Origin: Comamonadaceae bacterium
Lineage (GTDB): Bacteria > Pseudomonadota > Gammaproteobacteria > Burkholderiales > Burkholderiaceae_C
Direction: 5' to 3'
DNA: 64,000 bases
NCBI GenBank assembly: GCA_027485235.1
Contig: JAIXRJ010000049.1
Coordinates: 1 to 64,000, forward strand
The notes beneath the pieces were generated by a model. The model ran no database searches, was not told the DNA's origin, and saw only the letters and a program-made list of their open reading frames with translations. This document shows positions 39,041-48,443 of the stretch, piece by piece. The position numbers were made by a program, and so were the translations under genes. Every line of letters starts with the position of its first letter. The stretch's first letter is position 1.

Positions 39041-40315
39041 TCAAGCCAGTGTGTCGGCCCAGATGTTTTGCGCCCAGCTCCACGCGTAAATACCTTCCAG
39101 CTCGTTGGCCGCGCTGGACAAACCTCCCGAGCCAGGCACCGTCAACATGGTTTTCTTTTCTTCGTCGTAGCGGTGCACGCTGGCCACATGGACCACCTCT
39201 TTGCTGCTGACATAGCTGTAGCAGGTGTTGTTGTAAATCGGCATGGGGTTGACCTCTTTGCCCATCAACAAAGCGATCACAGCCGCCGCACAGGTCTTGC
39301 CATGCTGGTTGGCCATGTGGCCGGACTTGGGCATGCCGGGCGCGATCTGGATCGCGTCGCCCAGGACGTGCACGTTCTTGGCGGCTTTGGACTCAAAGGT
39401 GAGGAAGTCCACTTCGCACCAGCGCTTGTTGGCCGTGGCCAGACCGGCGTTGACAGCGATGTCTCCAGCACGCATGGAGGGAATCACGTTCAGCACGCTG
39501 GCCTTGATGTCGTCGTTGAACTCGAACTTCAAGGTGTTGGTGGCCACATCGACATCGGTCACATTGTGTTTGCCACGGTATTCGACGATGCCTTTGTAGC
39601 GCTCAGACCAGGCCTTTTTGAACAAAGCGCCTTTGGAGGTCACATCGTCGTTGGCGTCCAGAATGAGCACCTTGCTCTTGGGCTTGGCCTTGCTGATGTA
39701 CTCTGCCGCTTGGCAGGCACGCTCATAAGGACCGGGAGGGCAACGGTACGGAGCCAGCGGGATGGACATGGCGAACACGCCGCCGTCAGGCATGGCTTCG
39801 AGTTGCTTGCGCAGCGTGACGGTTTGTTCGCCCGCCTTCCAGGCGTGCATGACTTTGTCTTTGGCACCGGCTTTGTTCATGCCGGGCAGGGTTTCCCACA
39901 TGAAATCCACACCGGGCGAAACGATCAAGCGGTCATAGGCCAGCTCGGTACCACCGGCCAATTTGACGATGCGCTTGTCGGCATCGATGCTGTTGACGCG
40001 GTCCTTGATGACCTTGACGCCGTGTCGTTTGGTCAGATTGTCATAGGGGGTGGTGATCTCACTGATGGTTCTGCTGCCGCCAATGACGAGGTTGGACATC
40101 GGGCAAGAGATGAAGACATCGCTGGGCTCGACCAGGGTGACCTGGATCTTGTGCTCCGACCACATGCGCAGGTATTTGGCGGCCGTGGCACCGGAGTAGC
40201 CCCCGCCAATGACCACCACCTTGGGGCCGCTGCCACCACCCATGGTGGCACAACCCGAAACCAGTCCCATGGCACCCAAAGCGGAGCCAGTCTGCAGAAA
40301 ATGACGACGTTGCAT
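39041..40315 (-). CDS. fccB: flavocytochrome c sulfide dehydrogenase, flavoprotein subunit
   Basis: The product is 424 aa with a Tat signal (MQRRHFLQTGSALGAMG). KVVVIGGGYSGATAAKYL binds FAD; C71 (FISCPMSN) corresponds to the cysteine that links FAD covalently in Allochromatium FccB. C192 and C201 (YRCPPGPYERAC) lie in the region of the redox-active cysteines, and a conserved C-terminal domain follows. The enzyme oxidises sulfide to sulfur in the periplasm and passes electrons to FccA, encoded 12 bases upstream. Confidence 0.95.
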   Translation of the reverse strand: MQRRHFLQTGSALGAMGLVSGCATMGGGSGPKVVVIGGGYSGATAAKYLRMWSEHKIQVTLVEPSDVFISCPMSNLVIGGSRTISEITTPYDNLTKRHGVKVIKDRVNSIDADKRIVKLAGGTELAYDRLIVSPGVDFMWETLPGMNKAGAKDKVMHAWKAGEQTVTLRKQLEAMPDGGVFAMSIPLAPYRCPPGPYERACQAAEYISKAKPKSKVLILDANDDVTSKGALFKKAWSERYKGIVEYRGKHNVTDVDVATNTLKFEFNDDIKASVLNVIPSMRAGDIAVNAGLATANKRWCEVDFLTFESKAAKNVHVLGDAIQIAPGMPKSGHMANQHGKTCAAAVIALLMGKEVNPMPIYNNTCYSYVSSKEVVHVASVHRYDEEKKTMLTVPGSGGLSSAANELEGIYAWSWAQNIWADTLA

Positions 40316-40327
40316 GGCAGTTCTTCC

Positions 40328-40636
40328 TTATTTCTTCTGGGCGGCAAAGTAGCCAGCAATCGCGGCAATCTGCTCATCGGAATAGCCCTTAGAGAGCTGG
40401 TGCATGATGGTGGCCGCGGGCACGCGACCGGCTTTGTAGTCCAGCATTTTTTGAAGGGTGACCTCTTTGGGCACGCCAGCCAAAGAAATCATGCCCGGCT
40501 CTGCATAGCCATTGGTGCCGTGGCAAGCCGCGCACGATGCAGCCCAGCTGCGCACATGCAGCGGATCGACCTGGGCTTGGGCCAGGCCACACAAGGCGGC
40601 CAAAGCGGCCGCTGTCAAAGCGTGTTGAATCTTCAT
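40328..40636 (-). CDS. fccA: flavocytochrome c sulfide dehydrogenase, cytochrome subunit
   Basis: The product is 102 aa; GAGGA precedes the ATG at 40636. Signal peptide ALTAAALAALCGLAQAQ, one haem site CAACH (SWAASCAACHGTNGY), and KGYSDEQIAAIAGYFAAQK at the C-terminus as in FccA/SoxE. Single-haem FccA is the Sox-associated type; Allochromatium FccA has two haems. First gene of fccA-fccB-soxYZ-cytochrome. Confidence 0.92.
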   Translation of the reverse strand: MKIQHALTAAALAALCGLAQAQVDPLHVRSWAASCAACHGTNGYAEPGMISLAGVPKEVTLQKMLDYKAGRVPAATIMHQLSKGYSDEQIAAIAGYFAAQKK

Positions 40637-41187
40637 GGGAAAAATCCTCGTAAAAAATAGACGGGGCGAATGAACGGCTTTTTGCCCAGCGAGGGCTTCG
40701 ATACACCAATTTCTGGTTGGCCTGCAGTTTGGCCACTTCGGACACACCAAGGGACAGTACTTTGGACTCCACAGCTATTTTATCGGGCAGGATTGTGCTC
40801 GGCACCTGAGAGTTGCCCAATACAGGGTGTTTCAGCTTAGGCAGACTCGGTTCATGGCGCTGCCATAAAGTGGCTTCGTACCTGCTTGTTGGCTCCGGCG
40901 AGCAACCATTGGATGCGCAAAACGCGCCTGACGACCACGGTGTTGAGCACTGGATCAGCGGCCGGGGGGATTTCGGATGTTGCCAATGGCGCGCGACGTC
41001 TGCGGTGAGACCTCGCTGAAGTCAAATGGTGACCTGTTCGTTCAAACAGCAAAAGACTGATTCTTCCAGTTTTTTGTGCACGCATGACCCGCAGCCAGGT
41101 TCAAGGGCCCTCAGAGCCGATCAAGATTCAGCCCCTCAAGGGGTCAAGAAACCCCCGCAGTCTCCCAGCGGGGCGGGTTCGGGTCAT
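40637..41187. other. 551-bp intergenic region without supported gene
   Basis: This should hold the fcc operon promoter. Several overlapping minus-strand frames are open (one runs without stop from about 41000 to 40390) but none has a ribosome site or a pattern I recognise. A CCCCGCAGTCTCCCAGCGGGG hairpin-like inverted repeat lies near 41153-41175. Decayed coding sequence is possible. Confidence 0.4.
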
Positions 41188-41496
41188 TCAGGCGGTGCGC
41201 CGACGCAAAGCCGGGAATGGCAAGGTGTTGACTTTGCTGGAACTCACCAAACGGGGTGCTTGGGGCGCTGCACGCAACAATTCGGCAACCAACACATCGG
41301 CGTGGTCGTGGGGGCCAACACGGTTGCCCTCGAAGGCCAAGTGCGTTTGATGCACCATTTGGGTCACAAAATTCTGAGGGTAATCCCGAACACTGAAACC
41401 ACGCAAGGCCATCACCTTCATGAAGGCGTTGGCTGCCTCCTCAACGGCACATTGGTATTCTTTGGATGCATCTGGCGACATGTCGACCTCGTTCAT
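41188..41496 (-). CDS. conserved-looking hypothetical protein
   Basis: The product is 102 aa from the ATG at 41496, or 97 aa from the ATG at 41481, which has GAGGT 4 bases upstream. It is mostly alpha-helical (KEYQCAVEEAANAFMKVMAL, QMVHQTHLAFEGNRVG) with a basic tail. There is no signal peptide and no motif I know. Codon and residue patterns look like real protein, unlike the other frames here. It lies 53 bases after the TIGR03862 flavoprotein gene on the same strand. Confidence 0.55.
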   Translation of the reverse strand: MNEVDMSPDASKEYQCAVEEAANAFMKVMALRGFSVRDYPQNFVTQMVHQTHLAFEGNRVGPHDHADVLVAELLRAAPQAPRLVSSSKVNTLPFPALRRRTA

Positions 41497-41549
41497 TGGA
41501 TGAAGTTACTCAGACCTCCTCAACGCAGCACAGGGCCCATTGGAATACA

Positions 41550-42875
41550 TCAAGCGTTAATTTTTGTGAATAAATCTGCCAATACCCCACGTGCCGCATG
41601 TGCGCCGCTGGCGAGGCAAGCGGTCAACAAATACCCTCCGGTGGGCGCTTCCCAGTCCAACATTTCCCCCGCACAATAAACCGCTGGCTTGGTTTTCATC
41701 ATCAAAGCCGGGGTCAAACCCTCAAAGCACACCCCGCCAGCTGTGCTGATGGCTTCTGCGATGGGTCGGGTTTTTTCAAGATGGACAGGTAAACCCTTGA
41801 TGCAAGCCGCCAAGTCCTGCGGTTTGCCCAGGGTCTCGGCCGTGCACAACTCGTGTAAAAGTCCCATCTTGACACCGTCCAGTCCCAATCGGCTCTTGAG
41901 GTGGCTGGACAAACTCCGACTGCCGCGAGGCCACATCACGGCCTCCAGCACCTGCGCCCAGCTTTTGTCCGGCAACAAATCAATGCACACCAGCGCTGGC
42001 CCACCCCGCTCCAAATCGTCTCGGAGCAAGGCCGAGGCGGCATATATCAAACTGCCTTCCAGTCCGGTCTGCGTGACCACGAATTCCCCTCTGCGCGCAA
42101 AACGGGGCGGCTCTTGCATTCCATCCAGCGCAGGCACGGTCAAGGCAACAGTCTTCAAGGGTTGTCCTGCGAACTTGTCACGAAAATGCGCAGTCCAGCC
42201 TTGGCCATGGCGCCCAGTCACGTCAAATCCGCAATTTGCGGGCTTCAGTGGACTCACGCCCACGCCTTGTTCAAGAAAGAGCGGCACCCAAGCACCGTCC
42301 GAACCCAATCGGGGCCAACTGGCACCCCCCATGGCGAACACGGTGGATCGCGCCTTGACAAGCAAGGGCGGCAGGTCGTTGCTGCGCTCAAAAATTAAAT
42401 TGGGCCCTCGCCAGCCCAAACAGCGATGGCGCATGTGAAACTGAACAGGCACGCCCGACTGGGGGTGCCGCAACCGATGCAGCCAAGCACGCAACAAGGG
42501 CGCAGCTTTCATTTCAGTCGGAAAAACCCGCCCGGAAGAACCCACAAAAGTTTCAATCCCCAGTGAATGGGCCCAATTCCGCACCGCTTGAGCATCCATA
42601 CCGTCCAGCCAAGCCGCTACTTGTGTTCGGCCTGTGCTGTATCGAGAACGAAACTGGAGGGCAGTTTCTGAATGGGTGAGGTTCAATCCTCCGCGACCCG
42701 CCAACAAAAATTTACGTCCGACAGAAGGCATGACATCAAACAGATGCACGCTCACCCCCCGCTGAGACAGGACCTCTGCAGCCATCAACCCTGCAGGACC
42801 GCCGCCGACAATGGCGACCTCAGCCTCAAGGACTTGGGGATCGGCTGTGGGGTAAGAAGTGGATGAAACCGGCAT
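41550..42875 (-). CDS. TIGR03862/HI0933-family flavoprotein
   Basis: The product is 441 aa from the ATG at 42875 (a TTG at 42893 would add 6). AIVGGGPAGLMAAEVLSQRG binds FAD; GRKFLLAGRGGLNLTHSE is the hallmark of the HI0933/BaiN-type family; AMGGASWPRLGSDG and GGVCFEGLTPALMMKTKPAV and EMLDWEAPTGGYLLTACLASG complete the TIGR03862 pattern. Function is unknown; relatives are NAD(P)H-dependent flavin oxidoreductases. It is divergent from trxA. Confidence 0.9.
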   Translation of the reverse strand: MPVSSTSYPTADPQVLEAEVAIVGGGPAGLMAAEVLSQRGVSVHLFDVMPSVGRKFLLAGRGGLNLTHSETALQFRSRYSTGRTQVAAWLDGMDAQAVRNWAHSLGIETFVGSSGRVFPTEMKAAPLLRAWLHRLRHPQSGVPVQFHMRHRCLGWRGPNLIFERSNDLPPLLVKARSTVFAMGGASWPRLGSDGAWVPLFLEQGVGVSPLKPANCGFDVTGRHGQGWTAHFRDKFAGQPLKTVALTVPALDGMQEPPRFARRGEFVVTQTGLEGSLIYAASALLRDDLERGGPALVCIDLLPDKSWAQVLEAVMWPRGSRSLSSHLKSRLGLDGVKMGLLHELCTAETLGKPQDLAACIKGLPVHLEKTRPIAEAISTAGGVCFEGLTPALMMKTKPAVYCAGEMLDWEAPTGGYLLTACLASGAHAARGVLADLFTKINA

Positions 42876-42979
42876 CTCAAAAAAGTGTTGCAAGGCGCTC
42901 GCGACAGGTGAACATGTCTTGATTCTGTCAAAATAGGAGCAACTTTAGCCGCATCTTCAATGTTCACAAGGAATAGGCC

Positions 42980-43312
42980 ATGGCCAGCGATTTGATCAAA
43001 CACACCACCGACGCCACTTTCGAAGCCGACGTGCTCCAGTCCAGCCAGCCCGTGGTGGTGGACTTCTGGGCCGAATGGTGCGGCCCCTGCAAAATGATCG
43101 CCCCCATCCTGGACGAAGTGGCCAGCGCCTACGAAGGCAAACTGCACATCGCCAAGATGAATGTCGACGACAACCGCGACATCCCTGCCAAGTTCGGCAT
43201 TCGCGGCATCCCGACACTCATGATCTTCAAGGACGGACAGCTCGCCGCCACCAAGGTGGGCGCCATGAGCAAGTCGCAGTTGACCGCTTTCATCGACCAG
43301 CAGCTGGCATGA
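42980..43312 (+). CDS. trxA: thioredoxin 1
   Basis: The product is 110 aa, with the active site WCGPC at C34 and C37, the cis-Pro loop [11 protein letters not shown], and no signal peptide. A cytoplasmic protein-disulfide reductase. trxA immediately before rho is the common proteobacterial order. Confidence 0.97.
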   Translation: MASDLIKHTTDATFEADVLQSSQPVVVDFWAEWCGPCKMIAPILDEVASAYEGKLHIAKMNVDDNRDIPAKFGIRGIPTLMIFKDGQLAATKVGAMSKSQLTAFIDQQLA

Positions 43313-43355
43313 TGTTTGGATGCCGTCCGGCCTGGGCGGTCGTGTCATCCACCAA

Positions 43356-43386
43356 CCGGGCCCGCATGGCCCGGTTTTTGTTTTTG
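43356..43386 (+). terminator. intrinsic terminator of trxA
   Basis: CCGGGCC and GGCCCGG form a perfect 7-bp GC stem with a 5-nt loop (extendable by two A-T pairs), followed by TTTTTGTTTTT. A textbook Rho-independent terminator, 43 bases after trxA, so rho has its own promoter. Confidence 0.93.
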
Positions 43387-43558
43387 GGGCCGCCCGAAAA
43401 CCTGTCATAATTTCCCGCAGGCAACCCGAACACGGGACAGCGCCAAGACGGCCGGAAGCACCAGCCCCTAACCCCGGGCGGCCTCCGGTCCAGAACATTT
43501 CCACCCGGTTATCCGAAAAACGGTCCCCAGCCGACCGATTCGCCACAGGCCCCATCCC

Positions 43559-44821
43559 ATGCATTTGAACGAACTCAAGGCACTCCATGTGTCCGAACTC
43601 CTGAAGCAAGCCGACACGCTCGAAATCGAGAACACCGGTCGCATGCGCAAACAGGAACTGATGTTTGCCATCATCAAAAAGCGCGCCAAAGCAGGCGAGC
43701 AGGTGTTTGCCGACGGCGTGCTTGAAATCTTGCCCGACGGTTTCGGCTTCTTGCGCAGCCCCGATTCGAGCTACACAGCCAGCACCGACGACATCTACAT
43801 CAGCCCCAGCCAGGTGCGGCGCTTTAACCTGCACACCGGCGACATGATCGAAGGCGAAGTGCGCATCCCCAAAGACGGCGAGCGCTACTTTGCCCTGACC
43901 AAGCTGGACAAGGTCAACGACGACCTGCCCGAGAACAACAAGCACAAGGTCATGTTCGAGAACCTGACGCCGCTGTTCCCCAAAGAGCAGATGCGTCTGG
44001 AGCGTGACATCAAGGGCGAGGAGAACATCACCTCCCGTGTGATCGACATCATTGCCCCGCTCGGCCGCGGCCAGCGCGCCCTGATCGTGGCGCAGCCCAA
44101 GTCGGGCAAGACGGTGATGATGCAGCAGATCGCGCACGCCATCACCGCCAACTACCCCGATGTGCACCTGATGGTTTTGTTGGTCGATGAGCGCCCAGAA
44201 GAAGTGACCGAAATGCAACGCAATGTGCGGGGCGAAGTGATCTCCTCGACGTTTGACGAACCCGCTTCGCGCCACGTGCACGTGGCCGAGATGGTGATCG
44301 AGCGTGCCAAGCGCTTGGTCGAGCTGAAAAAAGACGTGGTGATCCTGCTGGACTCGATCACCCGCCTGGCCCGCGCTTACAACAACGTGGTGCCTTCGTC
44401 GGGCAAAGTGCTGTCGGGTGGTGTGGACGCCAACGCGCTGCAACGCCCCAAGCGCTTTTTTGGCGCGGCCCGCAACGTGGAAGAAGGCGGCAGCCTGACC
44501 ATCATCGCCACCGCGCTGGTGGACACCGGCAGCCGCATGGACGAAGTGATCTTTGAAGAATTCAAGGGCACCGGCAACTGCGAAATCCACCTGGAGCGAC
44601 GCCTTTACGAAAAGCGGGTGTTCCCGGCCATCAACTTGAACCGGAGCGGCACGCGACGTGAAGAGTTGCTGCTGCAGCCCGAAGTGCTGCAAAAAACCCG
44701 CATCTTGCGTCAATTCATGTACAACATGGATGAAATCGAGGCGATGGAGATGGTCTTGAAGAGCATGAAAGCCACCAAGAACAACTCCGAGTTCTTCGAC
44801 ATGATGCGACGCGGCGGTTGA
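43559..44821 (+). CDS. rho: transcription termination factor Rho
   Basis: The product is 420 aa, the E. coli size (419). N-terminal [19 protein letters not shown] (Rho_N), cold-shock RNA-binding domain with [11 protein letters not shown] at about 60-70, Walker A AQPKSGKT at about 178-185, Walker [16 protein letters not shown], and Q/R-loops intact. Hexameric RNA helicase that ends transcription at C-rich sites. The leader 43387-43558 is rich in C and poor in structure. Confidence 0.98.
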   Translation: MHLNELKALHVSELLKQADTLEIENTGRMRKQELMFAIIKKRAKAGEQVFADGVLEILPDGFGFLRSPDSSYTASTDDIYISPSQVRRFNLHTGDMIEGEVRIPKDGERYFALTKLDKVNDDLPENNKHKVMFENLTPLFPKEQMRLERDIKGEENITSRVIDIIAPLGRGQRALIVAQPKSGKTVMMQQIAHAITANYPDVHLMVLLVDERPEEVTEMQRNVRGEVISSTFDEPASRHVHVAEMVIERAKRLVELKKDVVILLDSITRLARAYNNVVPSSGKVLSGGVDANALQRPKRFFGAARNVEEGGSLTIIATALVDTGSRMDEVIFEEFKGTGNCEIHLERRLYEKRVFPAINLNRSGTRREELLLQPEVLQKTRILRQFMYNMDEIEAMEMVLKSMKATKNNSEFFDMMRRGG

Positions 44822-44826
44822 TGCCC

Positions 44827-44832
44827 TATAAT
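44827..44832 (+). promoter_or_regulatory. candidate -10 of rpmE2
   Basis: A perfect TATAAT lies 6 bases past the rho stop, 74 bases before the rpmE2 ATG. No good -35 is seen at the right distance, so the promoter call is tentative. Confidence 0.45.
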
Positions 44833-44905
44833 CTGCGGTTTTGCGGAAAGTGCACTCAGATCGGCTGAAGTGTGGCTGCCGTAGCAGAAATAAAAGGATT
44901 TCCCC

Positions 44906-45166
44906 ATGAAAGACGGCATTCACCCCAACTACCGTGAAGTTTGCTTCCAAGACATGTCCAATGGTTTCAAGTTCGTGACCCGTTCATGCGCCAACACCAA
45001 AGAGATGATCAAAATGGAAGACGGCCGTGAGTTGCCTTGGTACAAGTTGGACACGACCAGTGAGTCGCACCCCTTCTACACCGGCACGCAAAAATCGGTC
45101 GACAACATGGGCGGCCGTGTCGAGAAATTCCGCAACCGTTTCGGCAAGATTTCTTCCAGCAAATAA
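44906..45166 (+). CDS. rpmE2: ribosomal protein L31, type B (zinc-free)
   Basis: The product is 86 aa. [20 protein letters not shown] and [26 protein letters not shown] are L31 blocks; the CxxC zinc pairs of type A are absent, which defines the type B form that replaces zinc-bound L31. AAGGA lies 8 bases before the ATG. A strong hairpin follows the gene. Confidence 0.96.
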   Translation: MKDGIHPNYREVCFQDMSNGFKFVTRSCANTKEMIKMEDGRELPWYKLDTTSESHPFYTGTQKSVDNMGGRVEKFRNRFGKISSSK

Positions 45167-45185
45167 ACCGCAGGTCGTTATCTAC

Positions 45186-45219
45186 ACAAGGGCAGTCCGG
45201 GCAACCGGTCTGCCCTTGT
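45186..45219 (+). terminator. two-step hairpin terminator of rpmE2
   Basis: ACAAGGGCAG pairs with CTGCCCTTGT (10 bp); inside, CCGG-GCAA-CCGG adds a second stem with a GCAA tetraloop after one T-T mismatch. Only a short T-run follows. Confidence 0.8.
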
Positions 45220-45271
45220 TGCATTGGAAGACTCTTTTTGCCTTCCATCAGACCTGATATCTTCTTCCTCT

Positions 45272-46981
45272 GTGAACCAACCCACACCTTCCATCGTTGC
45301 CCAAAGTGCTGTGCGTCGACTGCCGCGCTTGGCCTTGATTTTGTTGTGCGCAGCATACGTTTTGCCGGGCTTTTGGGGCCGCGCGCCCTGGAAATCCAAA
45401 GACATTGAATCTTTTGGCTACATGCTGCAATTGGCACGCCCGAGTGGCGGTGAATCCGTCAGCTGGCTCAAGCCCACATTGCTCGGACAAATGGACGACA
45501 ACCTGACGCTTTTGCCTTATTGGTTGGGGGCCCTTGCCATTCGCTTGGCACCTGCTGGTTGGGAGGATGTCTGGGCACGCGCGCCCTTTGTGGCCATGTT
45601 GGTCATGACGTTGGCGTGCACTTGGTATGCCGTCTACGCGTTGGCGCACCATCCTGCTGCGCAACCGGTGGCATTTGCTTTTGGCGGAGAAGCCAAGCCC
45701 AAAGATTACGCTTGCGCTTTGGCCGACGGTGGCCTGCTGGCACTGCTGGCGTGTTTGGGCTTGGCTCGGCTCTCACACGAAACCACGCCAGCCCTGAGCC
45801 AATTGAGCCTGGCGTGTTTGCTCTTTTTGGGTTTGTCGACATTGCCACGCCATCGGCTACCGAGTGGTCTGGCCATTGCCACGGGCATGCTGGGCTTGAC
45901 CTTGTCTGGCGCTCCCAGTTTGGCCTTGGCTCTGGGCATTGGCGGTTCCTGGCTGATTGCCGTGGCACGGCCAGACCCCTCACAGCGGCGCTTGAGCATG
46001 CTCGATCTGGGTCTGCTGGCCCTGATCTGCCTGTTGTGCATCACGACAGCCGGCGCACTCGATTTGTGGCGCTGGCGATGGGTGCCACACCAAATGTTCG
46101 ATCTGCACATTTTGGCAAAGCTGATCATGTGGTTCACATGGCCAGCATGGCCTTTGGCCTTGTGGTCTTTGTGGCGATGGCGTGGCCAGCTTGCACAAGG
46201 CTGGCGCTACCCGCACTTGAGTCTGCCGCTTTGGTTTGCCGTGGTGACCATCGGAACCACTTGGCTCACGGGTTTGTCTGATCGCGCCTTGCTCGTCTCG
46301 CTACCGGCCATCGCCACGCTCGCGGCATTTGCGCTGCCCACATTGCGCAGAAGTCTCAGCGCCTGGATTGACTGGTTCGCCCTGGTATTCTTCAGTGTCT
46401 GCGCTCTGGTGGTCTGGGTCGTGTGGATCGCCATGCAAACGGGCATACCCGCCCAGCCCGCCATCAACGTGGCGCGACTGGTGCCTGGTTTCAAATCAGA
46501 GTTTTCAGCACCCACTTTGGTGCTGGCCTTGTCGGCCACCTTGGCCTGGTTCAGCTTGGTGAAATGGCGAATCGGGCACCACCGAACCGTCATTTGGAAA
46601 AGCATGGTGCTGTCGGCCAGTGGCGCTGTCCTTTGCTGGTTGCTTGTCATGAGCCTGTGGTTGCCCTTGCTCGATTTCTCCCGCAGTTACGTCACCATGG
46701 TCAAAAAAGTGCTGGGTGTCACGGGCCCTGTGACTTGCTTGCAATACGCTGGCATCAGCCGAGCCCAAGGCACAGCTTTCCAATTTCATGGCCAAGTGCA
46801 ACTTTTGTCCTTGCAAGTCCCACAGGAACATTGTCGCTGGCTGATCGTCGACCGCGCCAACCTGTCCTTGCTCTCGGCGAAGCTCCATGCCTTGGGCTGG
46901 ATCGAAGCAGCCAAAGCGCCTCGGGTCGAGAACCGGGATGAAAGCATCGTCATTTTCAAATCCCGAGCAACGGGGCTTTGA
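45272..46981 (+). CDS. polytopic membrane protein, glycosyltransferase-39/ArnT-like
   Basis: The product is about 569 aa from the GTG at 45272; a TTG at 45224 is also in frame but sits right behind the rpmE2 terminator. About 12 hydrophobic segments are visible. The first periplasmic loop FWGRAPWKSKDIESFGYMLQ resembles the catalytic D/E loop of ArnT/PMT-type lipid-linked sugar transferases, and a soluble C-terminal domain of about 120 residues follows. Probable role is transfer of a sugar from a polyprenyl carrier in the periplasm; acceptor unknown. The MATE gene starts 3 bases after its stop. Confidence 0.75.
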   Translation: MNQPTPSIVAQSAVRRLPRLALILLCAAYVLPGFWGRAPWKSKDIESFGYMLQLARPSGGESVSWLKPTLLGQMDDNLTLLPYWLGALAIRLAPAGWEDVWARAPFVAMLVMTLACTWYAVYALAHHPAAQPVAFAFGGEAKPKDYACALADGGLLALLACLGLARLSHETTPALSQLSLACLLFLGLSTLPRHRLPSGLAIATGMLGLTLSGAPSLALALGIGGSWLIAVARPDPSQRRLSMLDLGLLALICLLCITTAGALDLWRWRWVPHQMFDLHILAKLIMWFTWPAWPLALWSLWRWRGQLAQGWRYPHLSLPLWFAVVTIGTTWLTGLSDRALLVSLPAIATLAAFALPTLRRSLSAWIDWFALVFFSVCALVVWVVWIAMQTGIPAQPAINVARLVPGFKSEFSAPTLVLALSATLAWFSLVKWRIGHHRTVIWKSMVLSASGAVLCWLLVMSLWLPLLDFSRSYVTMVKKVLGVTGPVTCLQYAGISRAQGTAFQFHGQVQLLSLQVPQEHCRWLIVDRANLSLLSAKLHALGWIEAAKAPRVENRDESIVIFKSRATGL

Positions 46982-46984
46982 GCC

Positions 46985-48346
46985 ATGTCTGAGCAGGGCA
47001 TCATCGCTCGCCACGCTGGCACGGTGCTGATCGGTCAATTGGCCGTCATCGCTTTCGGCGTGGCCGATACGGTGATTGCCGGTCGTTACAGCCCTCAAGC
47101 ACTGGCCGTGCTCTCGCTGGCTTCCTCCATCTACATCAGCATTTATGTTGCGCTCAACGGCCTGTTGCAAGCTTTGCTGCCTGTCTGGTCAGAACTGCAC
47201 GGTGCTGGCCGATCCGTCCAAATCGGACAATCCGTTCGGCAGTCGCTCTACATTTGCGCGGGTGCCGCAGCCCTTGGCTGCACAGGTCTGTGGTTTCCAG
47301 AGCCCTGGCTGGCCTGGACAGAGGTGCCGCAAAATTTATGGCCCGATGTTCAAGCCTACCTGAGGGTGCTGGCGCTGGCCTTGGTGCCCTCTTTGCTGTT
47401 TCGTCTGTACGGCACACTCAACCAAAGTCTGGGCTTTCCACGCTTGGTCACTTGGCTGCAGGCCGGTGCTTTGTTGGTCAAAATCCCGCTTTCGTATGCT
47501 TTCACATTTGGAATCGACTTTGCAGGGCTTCAGATCACAGGGATGGGGGTGGTCGGTTGTGCCTGGGCCACGCTGGCTGTGAACCTTTTCATGTTGGTCA
47601 GCGGCTTGATTTGGTTGCGCACACAGGACATTTACAAACCTTACCAACTGTGGCGCCCGATGGAACGGCCTCAGTGGCCAGAACTTCGCCATTTTCTGCG
47701 GCTGGGGCTGCCCGCCGGCTTGTCCATCATGGTCGAAGTCACCTCCTTCACCCTGATGGCCTTGTTGATTGCCCGGCTCGGTGCTGTGGCCTTGGCCAGT
47801 CACCAAATTGCGGCCAGTTTGGCCGCCATTTTGTACATGGTCCCCCTGTCCATTGGCATTGCCAGCAGTGCACGCACAGGGTATTGGCTGGGTGCAGCGC
47901 AAACCCAAAGGGCTCGCAGCGCTGCGGGCATCGGCATTGGTCTGGCTGTCGCCGCTGCGTTGTCAGGTGCAGCATTGCTGATGGCTTTTAGACACAGCAT
48001 CGCACACGCGTTCACCACCGACGCAGCCGTGGCGCAGGCCGCCGTTGTCTGGCTGGGCTGGGTGGCGCTCTACCACTTGGCCGATGCGGTGCAAGCTGTG
48101 TGCGCTTTTATATTGCGTTGCTACCGCATCACCGTGGTCCCCCTGATCGTCTACACCGCCTTGCTCTGGGGCGTGGGTTTGTATGGTGGCTACCGCCTGG
48201 CCTACCAGGGCTGGGGCACAGTGTCCATGCAACCGCGCGTTGACACCTTCTGGATCACCAGCACGGCAGCTTTGGCGGTCGTGTCGGTGCTGTTTGCCGC
48301 GCTGGTATGGCGTGCCTCACGTGTTCGCAGTGCGGGTCAGGCTTGA
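46985..48346 (+). CDS. MATE-family efflux transporter
   Basis: The product is 453 aa with about 12 membrane helices in two similar halves. HAGTVLIGQLAVIAFGVADTVIAGRYS at the N-terminus and FLRLGLPAGLSIMVEVTSFT, then ALASHQIAASLAAILYMVPLSIGIASSART in the second half match NorM-type Na+/H+-drug antiporters. It is 3 bases after the glycosyltransferase-like gene, so an exporter of a lipid-linked or modified product is conceivable, though drug efflux is the default. Confidence 0.92.
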   Translation: MSEQGIIARHAGTVLIGQLAVIAFGVADTVIAGRYSPQALAVLSLASSIYISIYVALNGLLQALLPVWSELHGAGRSVQIGQSVRQSLYICAGAAALGCTGLWFPEPWLAWTEVPQNLWPDVQAYLRVLALALVPSLLFRLYGTLNQSLGFPRLVTWLQAGALLVKIPLSYAFTFGIDFAGLQITGMGVVGCAWATLAVNLFMLVSGLIWLRTQDIYKPYQLWRPMERPQWPELRHFLRLGLPAGLSIMVEVTSFTLMALLIARLGAVALASHQIAASLAAILYMVPLSIGIASSARTGYWLGAAQTQRARSAAGIGIGLAVAAALSGAALLMAFRHSIAHAFTTDAAVAQAAVVWLGWVALYHLADAVQAVCAFILRCYRITVVPLIVYTALLWGVGLYGGYRLAYQGWGTVSMQPRVDTFWITSTAALAVVSVLFAALVWRASRVRSAGQA

Positions 48347-48443
48347 ACACTCTGGCGTGTCGCACAGCCGTCGCACAAGGGCTGAAATTGGCAGCCCATT
48401 GCGTTAAGGTCTGGGTTTGCTCAACCAACGGAGGGAGTTCACC

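Noticed and set aside
41026..41679. 217-codon plus-strand frame opposite the hypothetical gene
   Set aside because: His/Gln/Arg-rich composition typical of antisense frames; no start signals.
42785..44950. 720-codon minus-strand frame opposite trxA and rho
   Set aside because: Shadow frame; trxA and rho are unambiguous.
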